Source of the DNA: Acholeplasmataceae bacterium
Lineage (GTDB): Bacteria; Bacillota_I; Bacilli_A; Acholeplasmatales; Acholeplasmataceae
DNA length: 64,000 nt
Reading direction: 5' to 3'
Assembly (NCBI GenBank): GCA_018399615.1
Contig: JAGYNT010000002.1
Coordinates: forward strand, 1 to 64,000
Shown: in pieces, positions 38,151-47,024 of the stretch
How positions within the stretch are numbered: the stretch's first letter is position 1
Layout of the letters: every line of letters starts with the position of its first letter
The notes under the pieces: generated by a model
The model's input: the letters and a program-made list of their open reading frames with translations, nothing else
What the model was told of the DNA's origin: nothing
The model's database searches: none
Made by a program: the position numbers and the translations under genes

Positions 38151-40514
38151 CTAATCCTCCTGAAATGCTCGTGTCTTCGACAGGTTCCAAGCCGTGATCG
38201 AACCGACGAACAAGAAAATGAGAACGGAGAAGACGGAAGCCATGTTGAAGATCGCTTCGTCTACCGTCAGCTTGTACATCCATGAGATCAGGATGTCACT
38301 GTCACCGGCAAAACCACGCGAATAGTGACCGGCATTCGGTCCACCACCCGTGATGAAGTAGATGACCCCGAAGTTATTGAAGTTCATCGAGAAGGTCATA
38401 ATCAAAATGGGTGCGGTCGAATAGAGCACCAGCGGCATGGTAATCGCCCAGATTTTTTGCCAGTTGCTGGCACCATCGATATCCGCGGCTTCATAGAGTG
38501 TTCTGTCGATGGCCGTCATGACTCCCGTCATGAGCGCCATGAAATAGGGGAACCCGAGCCAGATATTGACGACGATCAGTGTCGCTCGGACAAACGTCGG
38601 ATTGAACGGGTTGGTAAACCATTGGATATTGTCCTTCCCGAGATAGAAAAGCCTGCTGATTCCGGAAAGGGAACTGAAGTCCACTCCGAGCATGCCCAGA
38701 TTCTCGAGTATCCCGTAAACCCCGATATCCTGAAGGAAGGAGTTGATGAATCCGATCTCGTTGAACATGACCGAAAAGACCATCTGGGAGAGAAGCGCGG
38801 GAATCGCCCAAGGAAGAATGAGCAACGTACGCCACATTTTCCGGAAGACGACTTTCTCGCTGTTGAGAATGAGCGCTTGGAAAAAACCACCGAAAAAGAC
38901 GGTACCCGTCGACAGGATCGCCCAGACGACGGTCCAACCCAGGACACGCCAGAAAGCCCGACCGAAGGACTCGCCCAATCCGGATGAAAAGTTGAACAGG
39001 GCGATGAAATTCTTGAAACCGACCCAGTCGAACGTCGCGACCATGGACTCGTTTCCCGATATGTTCGTAAAGGATATGATGAATCCGAACGTGATCGGCA
39101 TGATCGAAATGAAGGCGAGAACGAAGAGCGCCGGGGATAAGATGATGTACTCGAAACTGCGTTCGTAGACGTCTTTGAAATAAGGAACATCCTTGAGTAC
39201 CTTTTCTTTCTTCCTTTTGGCCTCGGAGATACGGTAGGCATCACGGATCGACCAGAACATGAAGATGTAGAAGAAGAACGAAAGGATGATGCCGATCAGC
39301 CCTTCGAGAAGAATGATCGTCGACGTATGTCCCTGAATCGGGATGTCTTCCGAGATCGAAAAGTCCGTGACCGTATACATGTTGAACGGTTCACCACGTG
39401 CCCCGACGAGTGCGTCCGACAGAGCCACGTGCCCCGTGAAATTGAGTTTCTGGGCCACACCGAGCGTCACGACCGACCAGTAGCTTCTTACGAAGAAGCC
39501 GGCCTTGTCATAGAAGAAATTGTCGTATTGTTCGATGAACGTTTCATTGATATCGGGATTCAGTTGAAGGTGGACCTTGAGCAAAAGACGATTATAGTGC
39601 CGGTTTCCATACTGATTCCAGTCAAAGGAATACGTGTAGAACATGACTTGCCGGAAGGTCTCACTGAATTCGGTTCCTTCATATTGAAGACGAACCGAAT
39701 TGTAGATCATGCCGGCTTCATAGTATTCATAGATGCCGTCGCTGACGTAATAGAGCGGACCCGTGACTTCGACTTCCTCGGAATCGGAAATCGGTCCGAC
39801 GATCTCTTCCGTTAAAAGATTGACGTGTCTGATGACGCCGTCGTCTTCGACACGCAGGTAGTATTGGCCGTCGGATTCAAAGATCTGATCGGTCTTGACG
39901 AAGGTCGTCAGTCCTTCTTCGCTTCGTGTGACATTATTCTCGTTGAGCTCGTCGGTCAACAGCGTCGTCTCAACGAATTCTTTTTTATTGGTTCCGTCCG
40001 GATCGGTTACGGTACGTTGGCGGTAGTAGAGGTCTTCTGCCTGATTGTAATAGAGCGTCCCGCGTCGATTGAGGTGAACGCGATCTTCATCGGCGAATTC
40101 GGAAGCCAGGATGCGATCGGGATTCCTTTCAAGCAACTCACCGAGTTCCGTATAACGAATCGGATTGTTTTCTTTCAAGTCCTCCGCCAAAAACGCGATG
40201 AACGCATCTTCATCAAGGTTCTCTCTTCCCCCGATCGCCACGAGATAATCCTCGAACGGTTCATAGGGATCGTCGTTCGCCAAATATTCCGCCATGAACG
40301 TTTCTTTGAAATAGGTATCTCCGTAATTTTCACCCGGTAACTTGTCGTAGGCGTTGATCTCCTCGAAATACGAACTCGTACTGAGTTCGATCCCGACGAA
40401 TCCGGCAAAAACAATAAAAAAGAACAGGGCTTTGAGCAACTGCAGATTCAGAAGTTGCCCGAATCCCCAAATGAATCCAGAAGCAACGGCTTTGATAATG
40501 CTGAAAAATTTCAT
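38151..40514 (-). CDS. malF: maltodextrin ABC transporter permease MalF type with very large extracellular domain
   Basis: The start at 40514 follows GGAGG; the product is 787 residues against about 430-515 for known MalF/MdxF. One membrane segment (about 28-46) is followed by some 330-350 hydrophilic residues outside the membrane (about 50-390). The remaining membrane segments (about 400-780) contain the EAA motif YEAADIDGASNWQKIW. In Escherichia coli MalF the loop between segments 3 and 4 folds into a domain (P2) that contacts MalE. Here the extra domain sits between the first and second segments, so it is a different or enlarged version. It is preceded by a GC-rich hairpin after malE. Confidence 0.92.
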   Translation of the reverse strand: MKFFSIIKAVASGFIWGFGQLLNLQLLKALFFFIVFAGFVGIELSTSSYFEEINAYDKLPGENYGDTYFKETFMAEYLANDDPYEPFEDYLVAIGGRENLDEDAFIAFLAEDLKENNPIRYTELGELLERNPDRILASEFADEDRVHLNRRGTLYYNQAEDLYYRQRTVTDPDGTNKKEFVETTLLTDELNENNVTRSEEGLTTFVKTDQIFESDGQYYLRVEDDGVIRHVNLLTEEIVGPISDSEEVEVTGPLYYVSDGIYEYYEAGMIYNSVRLQYEGTEFSETFRQVMFYTYSFDWNQYGNRHYNRLLLKVHLQLNPDINETFIEQYDNFFYDKAGFFVRSYWSVVTLGVAQKLNFTGHVALSDALVGARGEPFNMYTVTDFSISEDIPIQGHTSTIILLEGLIGIILSFFFYIFMFWSIRDAYRISEAKRKKEKVLKDVPYFKDVYERSFEYIILSPALFVLAFISIMPITFGFIISFTNISGNESMVATFDWVGFKNFIALFNFSSGLGESFGRAFWRVLGWTVVWAILSTGTVFFGGFFQALILNSEKVVFRKMWRTLLILPWAIPALLSQMVFSVMFNEIGFINSFLQDIGVYGILENLGMLGVDFSSLSGISRLFYLGKDNIQWFTNPFNPTFVRATLIVVNIWLGFPYFMALMTGVMTAIDRTLYEAADIDGASNWQKIWAITMPLVLYSTAPILIMTFSMNFNNFGVIYFITGGGPNAGHYSRGFAGDSDILISWMYKLTVDEAIFNMASVFSVLIFLFVGSITAWNLSKTRAFQED

Positions 40515-40542
40515 GCTTGCCTCCAAAATATAACCAAATGAG

Positions 40543-40561
40543 GGCGGCACGGCGTGCCGCC
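40543..40561 (-). repeat. GC-rich hairpin between malE and malF
   Basis: GGCGGCACG and CGTGCCGCC form a near-perfect palindrome without a T-run. It lies 37 bp after the malE stop and 28 bp before the malF start. Such hairpins protect the upstream mRNA and let the binding protein be made in excess over the permeases; the effect here is inferred. Confidence 0.65.
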
Positions 40562-40597
40562 TTCATCGGTTCATGTTTTAAGAATATTCGTTTCCGC

Positions 40598-41967
40598 TTA
40601 TCCTGCCAAACCAACACGGGCGAGATAAGAGGCTTCTGCTTCCGTAGCTGCTACGGCCGGATCGATGTCGTTGTTCCAGACGTCGATAATCATCGTTTCA
40701 CCCGGTCCCCAATAGTAAGTGACCTGAGGAATCGTAGGCACATCGGAACGGACGTTTCGAGAGGCTGATCGGACATTGCCAGCAAGCAGTTCATCATCGG
40801 AAACACCGGAATCTCACTTGCGAGTTCGGATACCTGCCAGGAATTTACCCTTCTGTTTCGTATTGGAGTTCCATTGCGATATCGGGAATTGGGAACTCGA
40901 CGAACTTGATCGCGTCTTCGGTATTGTCCGAATACTTGTAGACAACTGCCATCATCGCGCCTGCGAACGTACAGTCGGTGTATCGACGCCATCGACATTG
41001 TTCGAAGGCTTATCGGTGCGACGCTGTAGTTCTTCGGCGATAGCCCATAGGCTTCATGGTTCCATGGTCCGCCGATGACATAAGGGATTTACATAGCTGT
41101 CTTCAAAGGCGTACCGCCGCCGCCATTGGAGTTGTGTGAACCCGGCTCCGGTCGTACAGCGTAGTTTCAGTTCGTTTTCCATCCATTCAGAAGTGCGGGA
41201 ACAGCATCTTCGAAACCGACAGCAGTCGGATCGTTGAGCTCGGGTCAGCGGATAGAAATCAAAGGCCAGATAAATACGATTGCTGCATATGAAATAGCTG
41301 TCCGCCCAATGGCTCGACGTACCGAGGTAGTACCAACCCTTTTGTGCGTTGGTCTGTCGATTCGTCTGCTGCAAGGCGGCATTCCACATACATCCGCTTC
41401 AGCTAAAGTTCTTCATATGTTTCCGCCGGTTCGGCGACCAGATCGGTATTGTGGGAACAAGCCGATTCAACCGGTATCGGAACGGCCTCTAAAGTCTTTC
41501 AACGGCTTGACGTCGGGCTCTGGATCGAAGGATTGTGCGCCTTCGTCATAGGATACGGTCGCGATGCTCAATCCGAGTTCATGTGCGCGGCCTTCGAGAA
41601 CGTCACGCGTTGAAATAGGAAGCGGCAGAACGAGGTCTTCGAGAGTTGCCTGTGCCAAGTGGTCATGTGGGAACTGGAATACGTCCGCACCATTACCGGA
41701 AGGACCGAATGTCTTCAACAATTCGCGCGCATCGACGCTACCCATGTGCTGGTGTTCGACGACGATGTTCGGATAGACTTCATTGAATGCTTCGATGACG
41801 GCTTCCATGTATTCACCGTTTTCATCATCGATCCAAACGCGAATCTTGCTCTTCTGTACGAACGTGTCACCGAAATCGATGAGTTCGCCTTCATTGACGG
41901 GTTCTGAACAAGCGGCTAGCGTAAGCACGCCCGATAGAACGAACAGTAATAACAATAGTTTTTTCAT
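40598..41967 (-). pseudogene. malE: maltodextrin-binding lipoprotein MalE/MdxE, frame-disrupted
   Basis: The start is ATG 41967 after GGGAGG. A lipoprotein signal ends LTLAAC (Cys20), and the first ~150 codons are a clear family 1 binding protein (IRVWIDDENGEYMEAVIEAF, then ADVFQFPHDHLAQ). From about 41510 down to 40660 the protein continues in pieces in different frames: NTDLVAEPAETYEEL, YYLGTSSHWADSYFI, WMENELK. The last codons (EASYLARVGLAG) end at TAA 40598. The total of 1370 bp fits a protein of about 455 residues but is not a multiple of three. This is the same pattern of dense indels as in glgB. The protein would bind maltodextrins outside the cell and deliver them to MalFG. It lies 12 bp after the starch-binding protein gene. 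Confidence 0.88.
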
Positions 41968-41979
41968 GTGCGTGCCTCC

Positions 41980-43437
41980 CTACTCAGTTTTTGAAACTCT
42001 GAAAATGAACGTTTCATCCGTGACGTTGCCCCATTCATCTTCAACTCGCAACAGAATCGTGTAATCTCCTTCTTCACGCGTATCCAAAACGGATTGACCG
42101 CCCTTGGGTACGAATACGAAGGATGTCAAGTCACCATCGCGATTGTCATCGACTCTGAATCGCGGGAACAGGTTCTGATCGAACGGTTGTCCCCATGTGA
42201 CTTCGATTACTCGGTCTTCCGGATCCAGTCCGACGATGCCGGATGGGGAAATGAAGTTCAGAACCGGAGCTTCACGGTCAAGATCGACCGGAATCGAAGC
42301 TTCGGCGTTTCCTTCTTCCAATCCGAGGTCGAAGAAAAGCTCATAATCCTTGGAATTGTCGAGTTCGCTGCCTTCGGCAAGAATGATGACGAATGCCGTC
42401 AGCGTATCGTTGGCGGCGAAGTCAACGCGTTCGATTGCCAGAGGATCTTCGCTATAGGTGCCTTCTCCGAGAACTTCGTGGACGGCGAACCATCCTTCGA
42501 TCGTTGCAGTCGCTTCTTCCTTGTCTTCCGCGTCAGGATACGGGGACGCGACAGGAGAACTCGTCTTGACGATGATCGTGGTCGGATCGACGGCGTATGT
42601 TCCGTCTTTTTCTTCATTGTCGAAAGGCATCAACTGGAATGAGAATGCCATTTCGGAGAATGTGGCGGGATCGTTATAAAAGACATTGTCGTTCGCCGTA
42701 TAGGCATTACCCTTGCTTACCACGTAAGCGACACCGACTTCACCGTTCAGGAATTCATCCATGGCGTTGGCGATCGTAACGTCACCGGTCTTCTTGTTGG
42801 CGTCTCCGCCGGCATAAACCAGTAAACCGGCCCCATCTTCTTCGGCATAAAGCATGGCTGCCTTGACATCATAACCGGAAGCGGCAACTCCACCCTTCGT
42901 GAAGACTTGTGATGGGTTGCCCCATTCGGATCCGTAACCTTCCCAGCCCCAGGCGTGAACACCGAGTTCTTCTTCGTATGCTCCGGATGGATCATAATAG
43001 ACGGTGAGCATGTTCGGTGCGTCGTTTCTGGCGATATAATGACCTGGGTCATCATCCGTCGTCGCTGCGCCTTCGAAGACATAGACGTGTGTCGTTTCAC
43101 CTTCGACAACCGCACTCGGATCGATGAAAATGTCACCGGTCAGCTTGCGATCCCAATTCGGACCTTCGCCTTCCCAATAGACGGCGATGAATCCAACTTC
43201 AGTTCCAACAGGAATATCATTGAACTCGTAGTAAACACCGAAGTCATCTACACCATCGTGAAGCTTGCCTGCGGCGGGTCCGCCCCAAGCGTGAGATCCA
43301 AGACCTTCGTAGTCACCTTCCCAAGCTTGGAAGTGAACGACGAGATTCCCGGTACCCGCTTCGACCGCATACGAGCTGATGCCGATCGCGATAAAAGCGA
43401 AAATACCGAGAAATAAAGCTACCAATACTTTCTTCAT
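41980..43437 (-). CDS. secreted starch/glycogen-binding protein with pullulanase-type N-terminal modules and no catalytic domain
   Basis: The 485-residue protein has a signal peptide (about 1-26, no lipobox). Residues about 29-125 look like a CBM41 starch-binding module (NLVVHFQAWEGDY, then VGFIAVYWEGEGPNWD). Residues about 135-260 form a second, diverged module that also opens with LTVYY and HAWGWEG. About 265-385 resembles the N2-type domain found between CBM and catalytic parts in pullulanases. The last 95 residues are an Ig-like module (DREAPVLNF to GDYTILLRVEDEWGNV). No GH13 catalytic block is present. It is the first gene before malE, 12 bp apart, so it is made with the importer. A role in capturing glucan at the cell surface is inference. 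AAAGGAGG precedes the ATG. Confidence 0.75.
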   Translation of the reverse strand: MKKVLVALFLGIFAFIAIGISSYAVEAGTGNLVVHFQAWEGDYEGLGSHAWGGPAAGKLHDGVDDFGVYYEFNDIPVGTEVGFIAVYWEGEGPNWDRKLTGDIFIDPSAVVEGETTHVYVFEGAATTDDDPGHYIARNDAPNMLTVYYDPSGAYEEELGVHAWGWEGYGSEWGNPSQVFTKGGVAASGYDVKAAMLYAEEDGAGLLVYAGGDANKKTGDVTIANAMDEFLNGEVGVAYVVSKGNAYTANDNVFYNDPATFSEMAFSFQLMPFDNEEKDGTYAVDPTTIIVKTSSPVASPYPDAEDKEEATATIEGWFAVHEVLGEGTYSEDPLAIERVDFAANDTLTAFVIILAEGSELDNSKDYELFFDLGLEEGNAEASIPVDLDREAPVLNFISPSGIVGLDPEDRVIEVTWGQPFDQNLFPRFRVDDNRDGDLTSFVFVPKGGQSVLDTREEGDYTILLRVEDEWGNVTDETFIFRVSKTE

Positions 43438-43489
43438 TGTTTTCCTCCTTTGTTATTCATGGAATGAAAGAATCACTCCTGACGCCTTC

Positions 43490-43609
43490 ATTCTATCACA
43501 AATACCCGATTTTATGTAACCGCTTTAGCTCTACCTTCAATGTGCAACCGTTTTCTTTTTGAAATCGCTATCATTTTTAACCGGTTCCATTCCTCAATCA
43601 TGATATCAT
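43490..43609. promoter_or_regulatory. divergent promoter region with four LacI/CcpA-type sites
   Basis: Between the secreted binding-protein gene and the secreted pullulanase gene lie TGTAACCGCTTTAG (43515-43528, 12/14), TGCAACCGTTTTCT (43543-43556, 12/14), TGAAATCGCTATCA (43560-43573, 14/14 to TGWNANCGNTNWCA) and TTTAACCGGTTCCA (43576-43589, 12/14). The first overlaps the -35 position of the minus promoter (-10 TAGAAT 43490-43495). The last overlaps the -35 position of the plus promoter (-10 TATCAT 43604-43609). They are candidate sites for the locus LacI-type regulator and/or CcpA. Confidence 0.6.
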
Positions 43610-43632
43610 AGAAACGAAGGAGGTCATGACCT

Positions 43633-46578
43633 ATGAAAAAAATACTGTTTTCCATTATGCTTGGATTTACGCTCATCGGTTTGAACATCACGATCGAGGC
43701 GAACGATCTGCCGACAACACTCGTCGTCCACTACTATCGCTATGATGATGACTATACGAATTTCAATTTCTGGATGTGGCAACACGAACCCAGCTCCATC
43801 GGCGGTATTCAGCACGACTTCAACGTTGAAAACACCGATGAACACGGGGTCTATCACGTCGTCGACCTGGAAGAAGACTATCCGGATGCCACGAAAGTCG
43901 GCATCATCATCAAGCAGGGCGGCTGGGACGGTTACCGTGAAGTCGGTGGCGACCGTTTCATCGACTTGAGTGAAGTCGAGGTCACGGGTGGTGTCGCTCA
44001 CGCCTATTTCGTCGAACAGGACCTTCGGATCGGTCTTTCGGAAAGCGATCTCGAGGCGAACATTCCCGATTATCGCGACCGGATCCTGACCGCCGCTTTC
44101 GATGCCGACAAGAAGATCGTCGCCACGCTGACCGCCGTCCCCGTGCTCGGTTATGAGATCTATGAGGAGGGCGTAAGCATTCTGACGACAACGACAGCTT
44201 TCTCAAAAACGATCACCGTGTCCATAGACGACATCGATATCGCGAAGACCTACACGCTCGTCGTCCATTTCAACGAGGATCGGACCGACGAGAAAGCCAT
44301 CTCGCTCCAAAATCTCTATGACACCGACGCTTTCGAGGATCTCTATACGTACGAGGGCACGCTCGGCGTGAGTTTCGAAGACGAGTTCACCGTTTTCCGT
44401 CTGTGGGCTCCGTTATCGGAAGCCGTGTCGCTCAACGTCTATCAACAGGGTCACCCGGATTATGACGATCTGGGTAACGCATCAAGCGAAGAGACGCCCT
44501 ATGAGACGCACGCGCTCTATCCGATTGAAAACGGAGCGTGGGAAGTCAAGCTGACCGGCGACTACCTCTCCGATTATTACACGTTCACGGTAACGAACAA
44601 CGGCGTCGCCCATGAAGTCACCGACCCTTACGCCTATTCGACCGGTGCGAACGGACAACGCGCGATGATCGTCGATTTCGAGGCCACCAATCCCGATGGA
44701 TGGACCTATAACGATCGTCCCGACACGATCCGTTCCTTGACAGATTACATCGTCTACGAACTTCACGTCCGTGATCTCACGAGCCATGAATCATGGCTGG
44801 GTACGGAAAGTTATCGTGGCAAGTTCATGGGATTGACAGAAAAAGGAACGACCTATCAATCCGGTGACGTGACGGTCACGACCGGTCTCGACCATATCGC
44901 CGAGCTCGGCGTCAACGCCGTTCAACTCCTGCCGATCTTCGATTTCGGTTACGTCGATGAAATCGAAGCTTTCAGTAATCCGAATTACACGAACATCTTC
45001 AACTGGGGTTACATGCCCTATCACTTCAACACGCTCGAAGGATCGTATGCCACGAACCCGTTCGACGGTGAAGTACGCATCAAAGAGTTCAAAGAAGCCG
45101 TCATGGCGTTGCATGATTACGATATTCGTGTTATCATGGATGTTGTTTACAATCATACGGGCGAATCGGAAACGTCGAACTTCCATAAGATCGTTCCCGG
45201 CTATTATCACCGTCTCACGGAGACCGGTGGCTTCAGCAATGGCTCGGGTACCGGAAACGAAACCGCATCCGAACGTTCGATGATGCGCAAGTTCATGCTC
45301 GATTCCGTGGAATTCCTGGCGACCGAATACAATCTGTCCGGTTTCCGTTTCGACCTCATGGCACTCCATGACGTCGAAACGATGAATCAGATCCAGTCAC
45401 TGCTCGAATCGATCGACCCCACGATCATCGTCTACGGTGAACCGTGGATGGGCGGAACGAGTCCTCTGGACGAAAATATTCGCGCCGACAAGGAAAACCT
45501 TTCCGACATGAACAACGTCGGAGCCTTCAACGACGTCACGCGCGACGCCTTGAAAGGTTCGGTCTTCCAAGCCGGAGAATCGGGCTGGATCCAAGGCGAA
45601 GCCACCTATGATACGGCCAATGGCGTCCGTTACGGCGTCGTCGGCGGGATCGACCATAACGGCTATTCCGGTGTGGACCCCTGGCATCTGGATCCGAATC
45701 AGATGGTCAACTACGTCACGGCCCACGACAACAACACGCTCTACGACAAGTTCATGCTGACGGGGTTCAGCGGAACGAGAAACAAAGACAAGGTCAAAGC
45801 GATGCAAATCCAGTCGAACGCCGTCGTCCTGACCTCGCAAGGCGTATCCTTCCTGCATGCCGGAGTCGAATTCATGCGCTCGAAGCCGTTGGAAGAAGGC
45901 GGTTACGACCACAACTCCTACGAATCGCCCGATAGCGTCAACCAGCTTCGCTGGGATCGCAAGGCACGCTACACCGATGTCTTCGAATACTACAAGGACC
46001 TGATTGAAATCCGCAAGTCATTCAACCATTTCCGGATGGATGACGCCGCTTCGATCCGATCACGCCTGAGTTTCCTCGACACCGATCAGGGCGATCAGGC
46101 CATCGCCTACCGGATCGCCGGAGAAAACAACGACCCCGAAATGATCGTCGTCCACAGCGGAAACCCGAGCGGTGGACTGACCTACGTCGAACTTCCGGCC
46201 GGAAAACAATACGACATGCTGACCTACGTCGAAACGAGTGATCCAAACGGCCTTGAAGTCATCAGCAATGCCGTCTACGTTCCCGCCAACACGTCCGTCA
46301 TTCTCGTCGAACGCACGGAGGAACGCATCACCATCAAGAAGGACGTCGTCGAAATCGATCCGGGTGATTCTTTCGATCCGGCCCAGAACATCACGGTCAA
46401 CAGCGGTGATTATCCCGATCTCGAAGTCTATTACTCGAATGGGCACGACATCGACAGACCTGGTTATTATACGGTCACGGTTGCCGTCACCGAGCCCTTT
46501 GGGCGTCAGACGCACTACTATTACGTCCTTCACGTAAAGGGCGGAGAGTATGACGTCAATCTCGTATATCCGAATTAG
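43633..46578 (+). CDS. secreted type I pullulanase with CBM41 and Ig-like C-terminus
   Basis: The 981-residue protein has a signal peptide (1-24) without a lipobox. CBM41 (about 28-135) begins TLVVHYYRYDDDY. An N2-type domain (about 140-225), CBM48 (about 230-340) and the GH13_14 barrel follow. Signatures are FNWGYMPYHFN, IRVIMDVVYNHTGE, LSGFRFDLMALHDVETM with Asp574, VYGEPWMGG with Glu603, and VTAHDNNTLYD with Asp699. Residues about 895-970 are an Ig-like module. It debranches glycogen, starch or pullulan outside the cell. I see no sortase motif or S-layer repeats, so how it stays at the surface, if it does, is unknown. GGAGGT lies 9 nt before the ATG. Confidence 0.94.
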   Translation: MKKILFSIMLGFTLIGLNITIEANDLPTTLVVHYYRYDDDYTNFNFWMWQHEPSSIGGIQHDFNVENTDEHGVYHVVDLEEDYPDATKVGIIIKQGGWDGYREVGGDRFIDLSEVEVTGGVAHAYFVEQDLRIGLSESDLEANIPDYRDRILTAAFDADKKIVATLTAVPVLGYEIYEEGVSILTTTTAFSKTITVSIDDIDIAKTYTLVVHFNEDRTDEKAISLQNLYDTDAFEDLYTYEGTLGVSFEDEFTVFRLWAPLSEAVSLNVYQQGHPDYDDLGNASSEETPYETHALYPIENGAWEVKLTGDYLSDYYTFTVTNNGVAHEVTDPYAYSTGANGQRAMIVDFEATNPDGWTYNDRPDTIRSLTDYIVYELHVRDLTSHESWLGTESYRGKFMGLTEKGTTYQSGDVTVTTGLDHIAELGVNAVQLLPIFDFGYVDEIEAFSNPNYTNIFNWGYMPYHFNTLEGSYATNPFDGEVRIKEFKEAVMALHDYDIRVIMDVVYNHTGESETSNFHKIVPGYYHRLTETGGFSNGSGTGNETASERSMMRKFMLDSVEFLATEYNLSGFRFDLMALHDVETMNQIQSLLESIDPTIIVYGEPWMGGTSPLDENIRADKENLSDMNNVGAFNDVTRDALKGSVFQAGESGWIQGEATYDTANGVRYGVVGGIDHNGYSGVDPWHLDPNQMVNYVTAHDNNTLYDKFMLTGFSGTRNKDKVKAMQIQSNAVVLTSQGVSFLHAGVEFMRSKPLEEGGYDHNSYESPDSVNQLRWDRKARYTDVFEYYKDLIEIRKSFNHFRMDDAASIRSRLSFLDTDQGDQAIAYRIAGENNDPEMIVVHSGNPSGGLTYVELPAGKQYDMLTYVETSDPNGLEVISNAVYVPANTSVILVERTEERITIKKDVVEIDPGDSFDPAQNITVNSGDYPDLEVYYSNGHDIDRPGYYTVTVAVTEPFGRQTHYYYVLHVKGGEYDVNLVYPN

Positions 46579-46590
46579 GAGGGACATATT

Positions 46591-46977
46591 ATGAAAAAAG
46601 CAATCACAATCATTATGGTTCTGGCCGCGCTGATCGCCTTGGTCGGTTGTAACGGCAGTGAAGGTGACACACTCGATGTCAACGTCATGAATGAACGACT
46701 CGGATTTCGAACGATCGACGTTCACGTCGTCATTTCCGAACCGATCACCGATATGGATGCCCTCTTGGAAATCACCAACGACATCGCGAGACAAAGCTAT
46801 CAGAAAAACTTCTCGACGATCGGAACCGAATTCTATACGCTGACGGTCTACCTCTACGAGACCGAAGACGACTACGAGGATGAAGACGTCACCTACGGGT
46901 ATCATACGTATCTGATCAACAAAAGCGTCACCGAACCCGGGATTGATTCCGGAGATGACAATCTGAAAATCAATTGA
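46591..46977 (+). CDS. small lipoprotein of unknown function downstream of pullulanase
   Basis: The 128-residue protein has a lipoprotein signal ending LVGC (Cys20). The remaining ~108 residues have one compact predicted alpha-beta fold (FRTIDVHVVISEPITDMDALL and FYTLTVYLYETEDDY). I do not recognise a family. It starts 12 bp after the pullulanase stop with AGGAGGG, and a strong terminator follows, so the two form an operon. It could anchor or assist the pullulanase at the membrane; that is a guess from context. Confidence 0.75.
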   Translation: MKKAITIIMVLAALIALVGCNGSEGDTLDVNVMNERLGFRTIDVHVVISEPITDMDALLEITNDIARQSYQKNFSTIGTEFYTLTVYLYETEDDYEDEDVTYGYHTYLINKSVTEPGIDSGDDNLKIN

Positions 46978-46990
46978 GAGAACATGCAAA

Positions 46991-47023
46991 AGAGCGAACC
47001 GGATCGGTTCGCTCTCTTTTTTT
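46991..47023 (+). terminator. terminator of the pullulanase-lipoprotein operon
   Basis: A perfect 10-bp stem, AGAGCGAACC with GGTTCGCTCT (46991-47015, loop 5), is followed by CTTTTTTTG. Confidence 0.92.
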
Positions 47024-47024
47024 G

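Noticed and set aside
40598-41967. Programmed frameshifting as explanation for malE
   Set aside because: Several shifts in both directions over 900 bp, without slippery heptamers plus pseudoknots, fit sequence errors or damage better.
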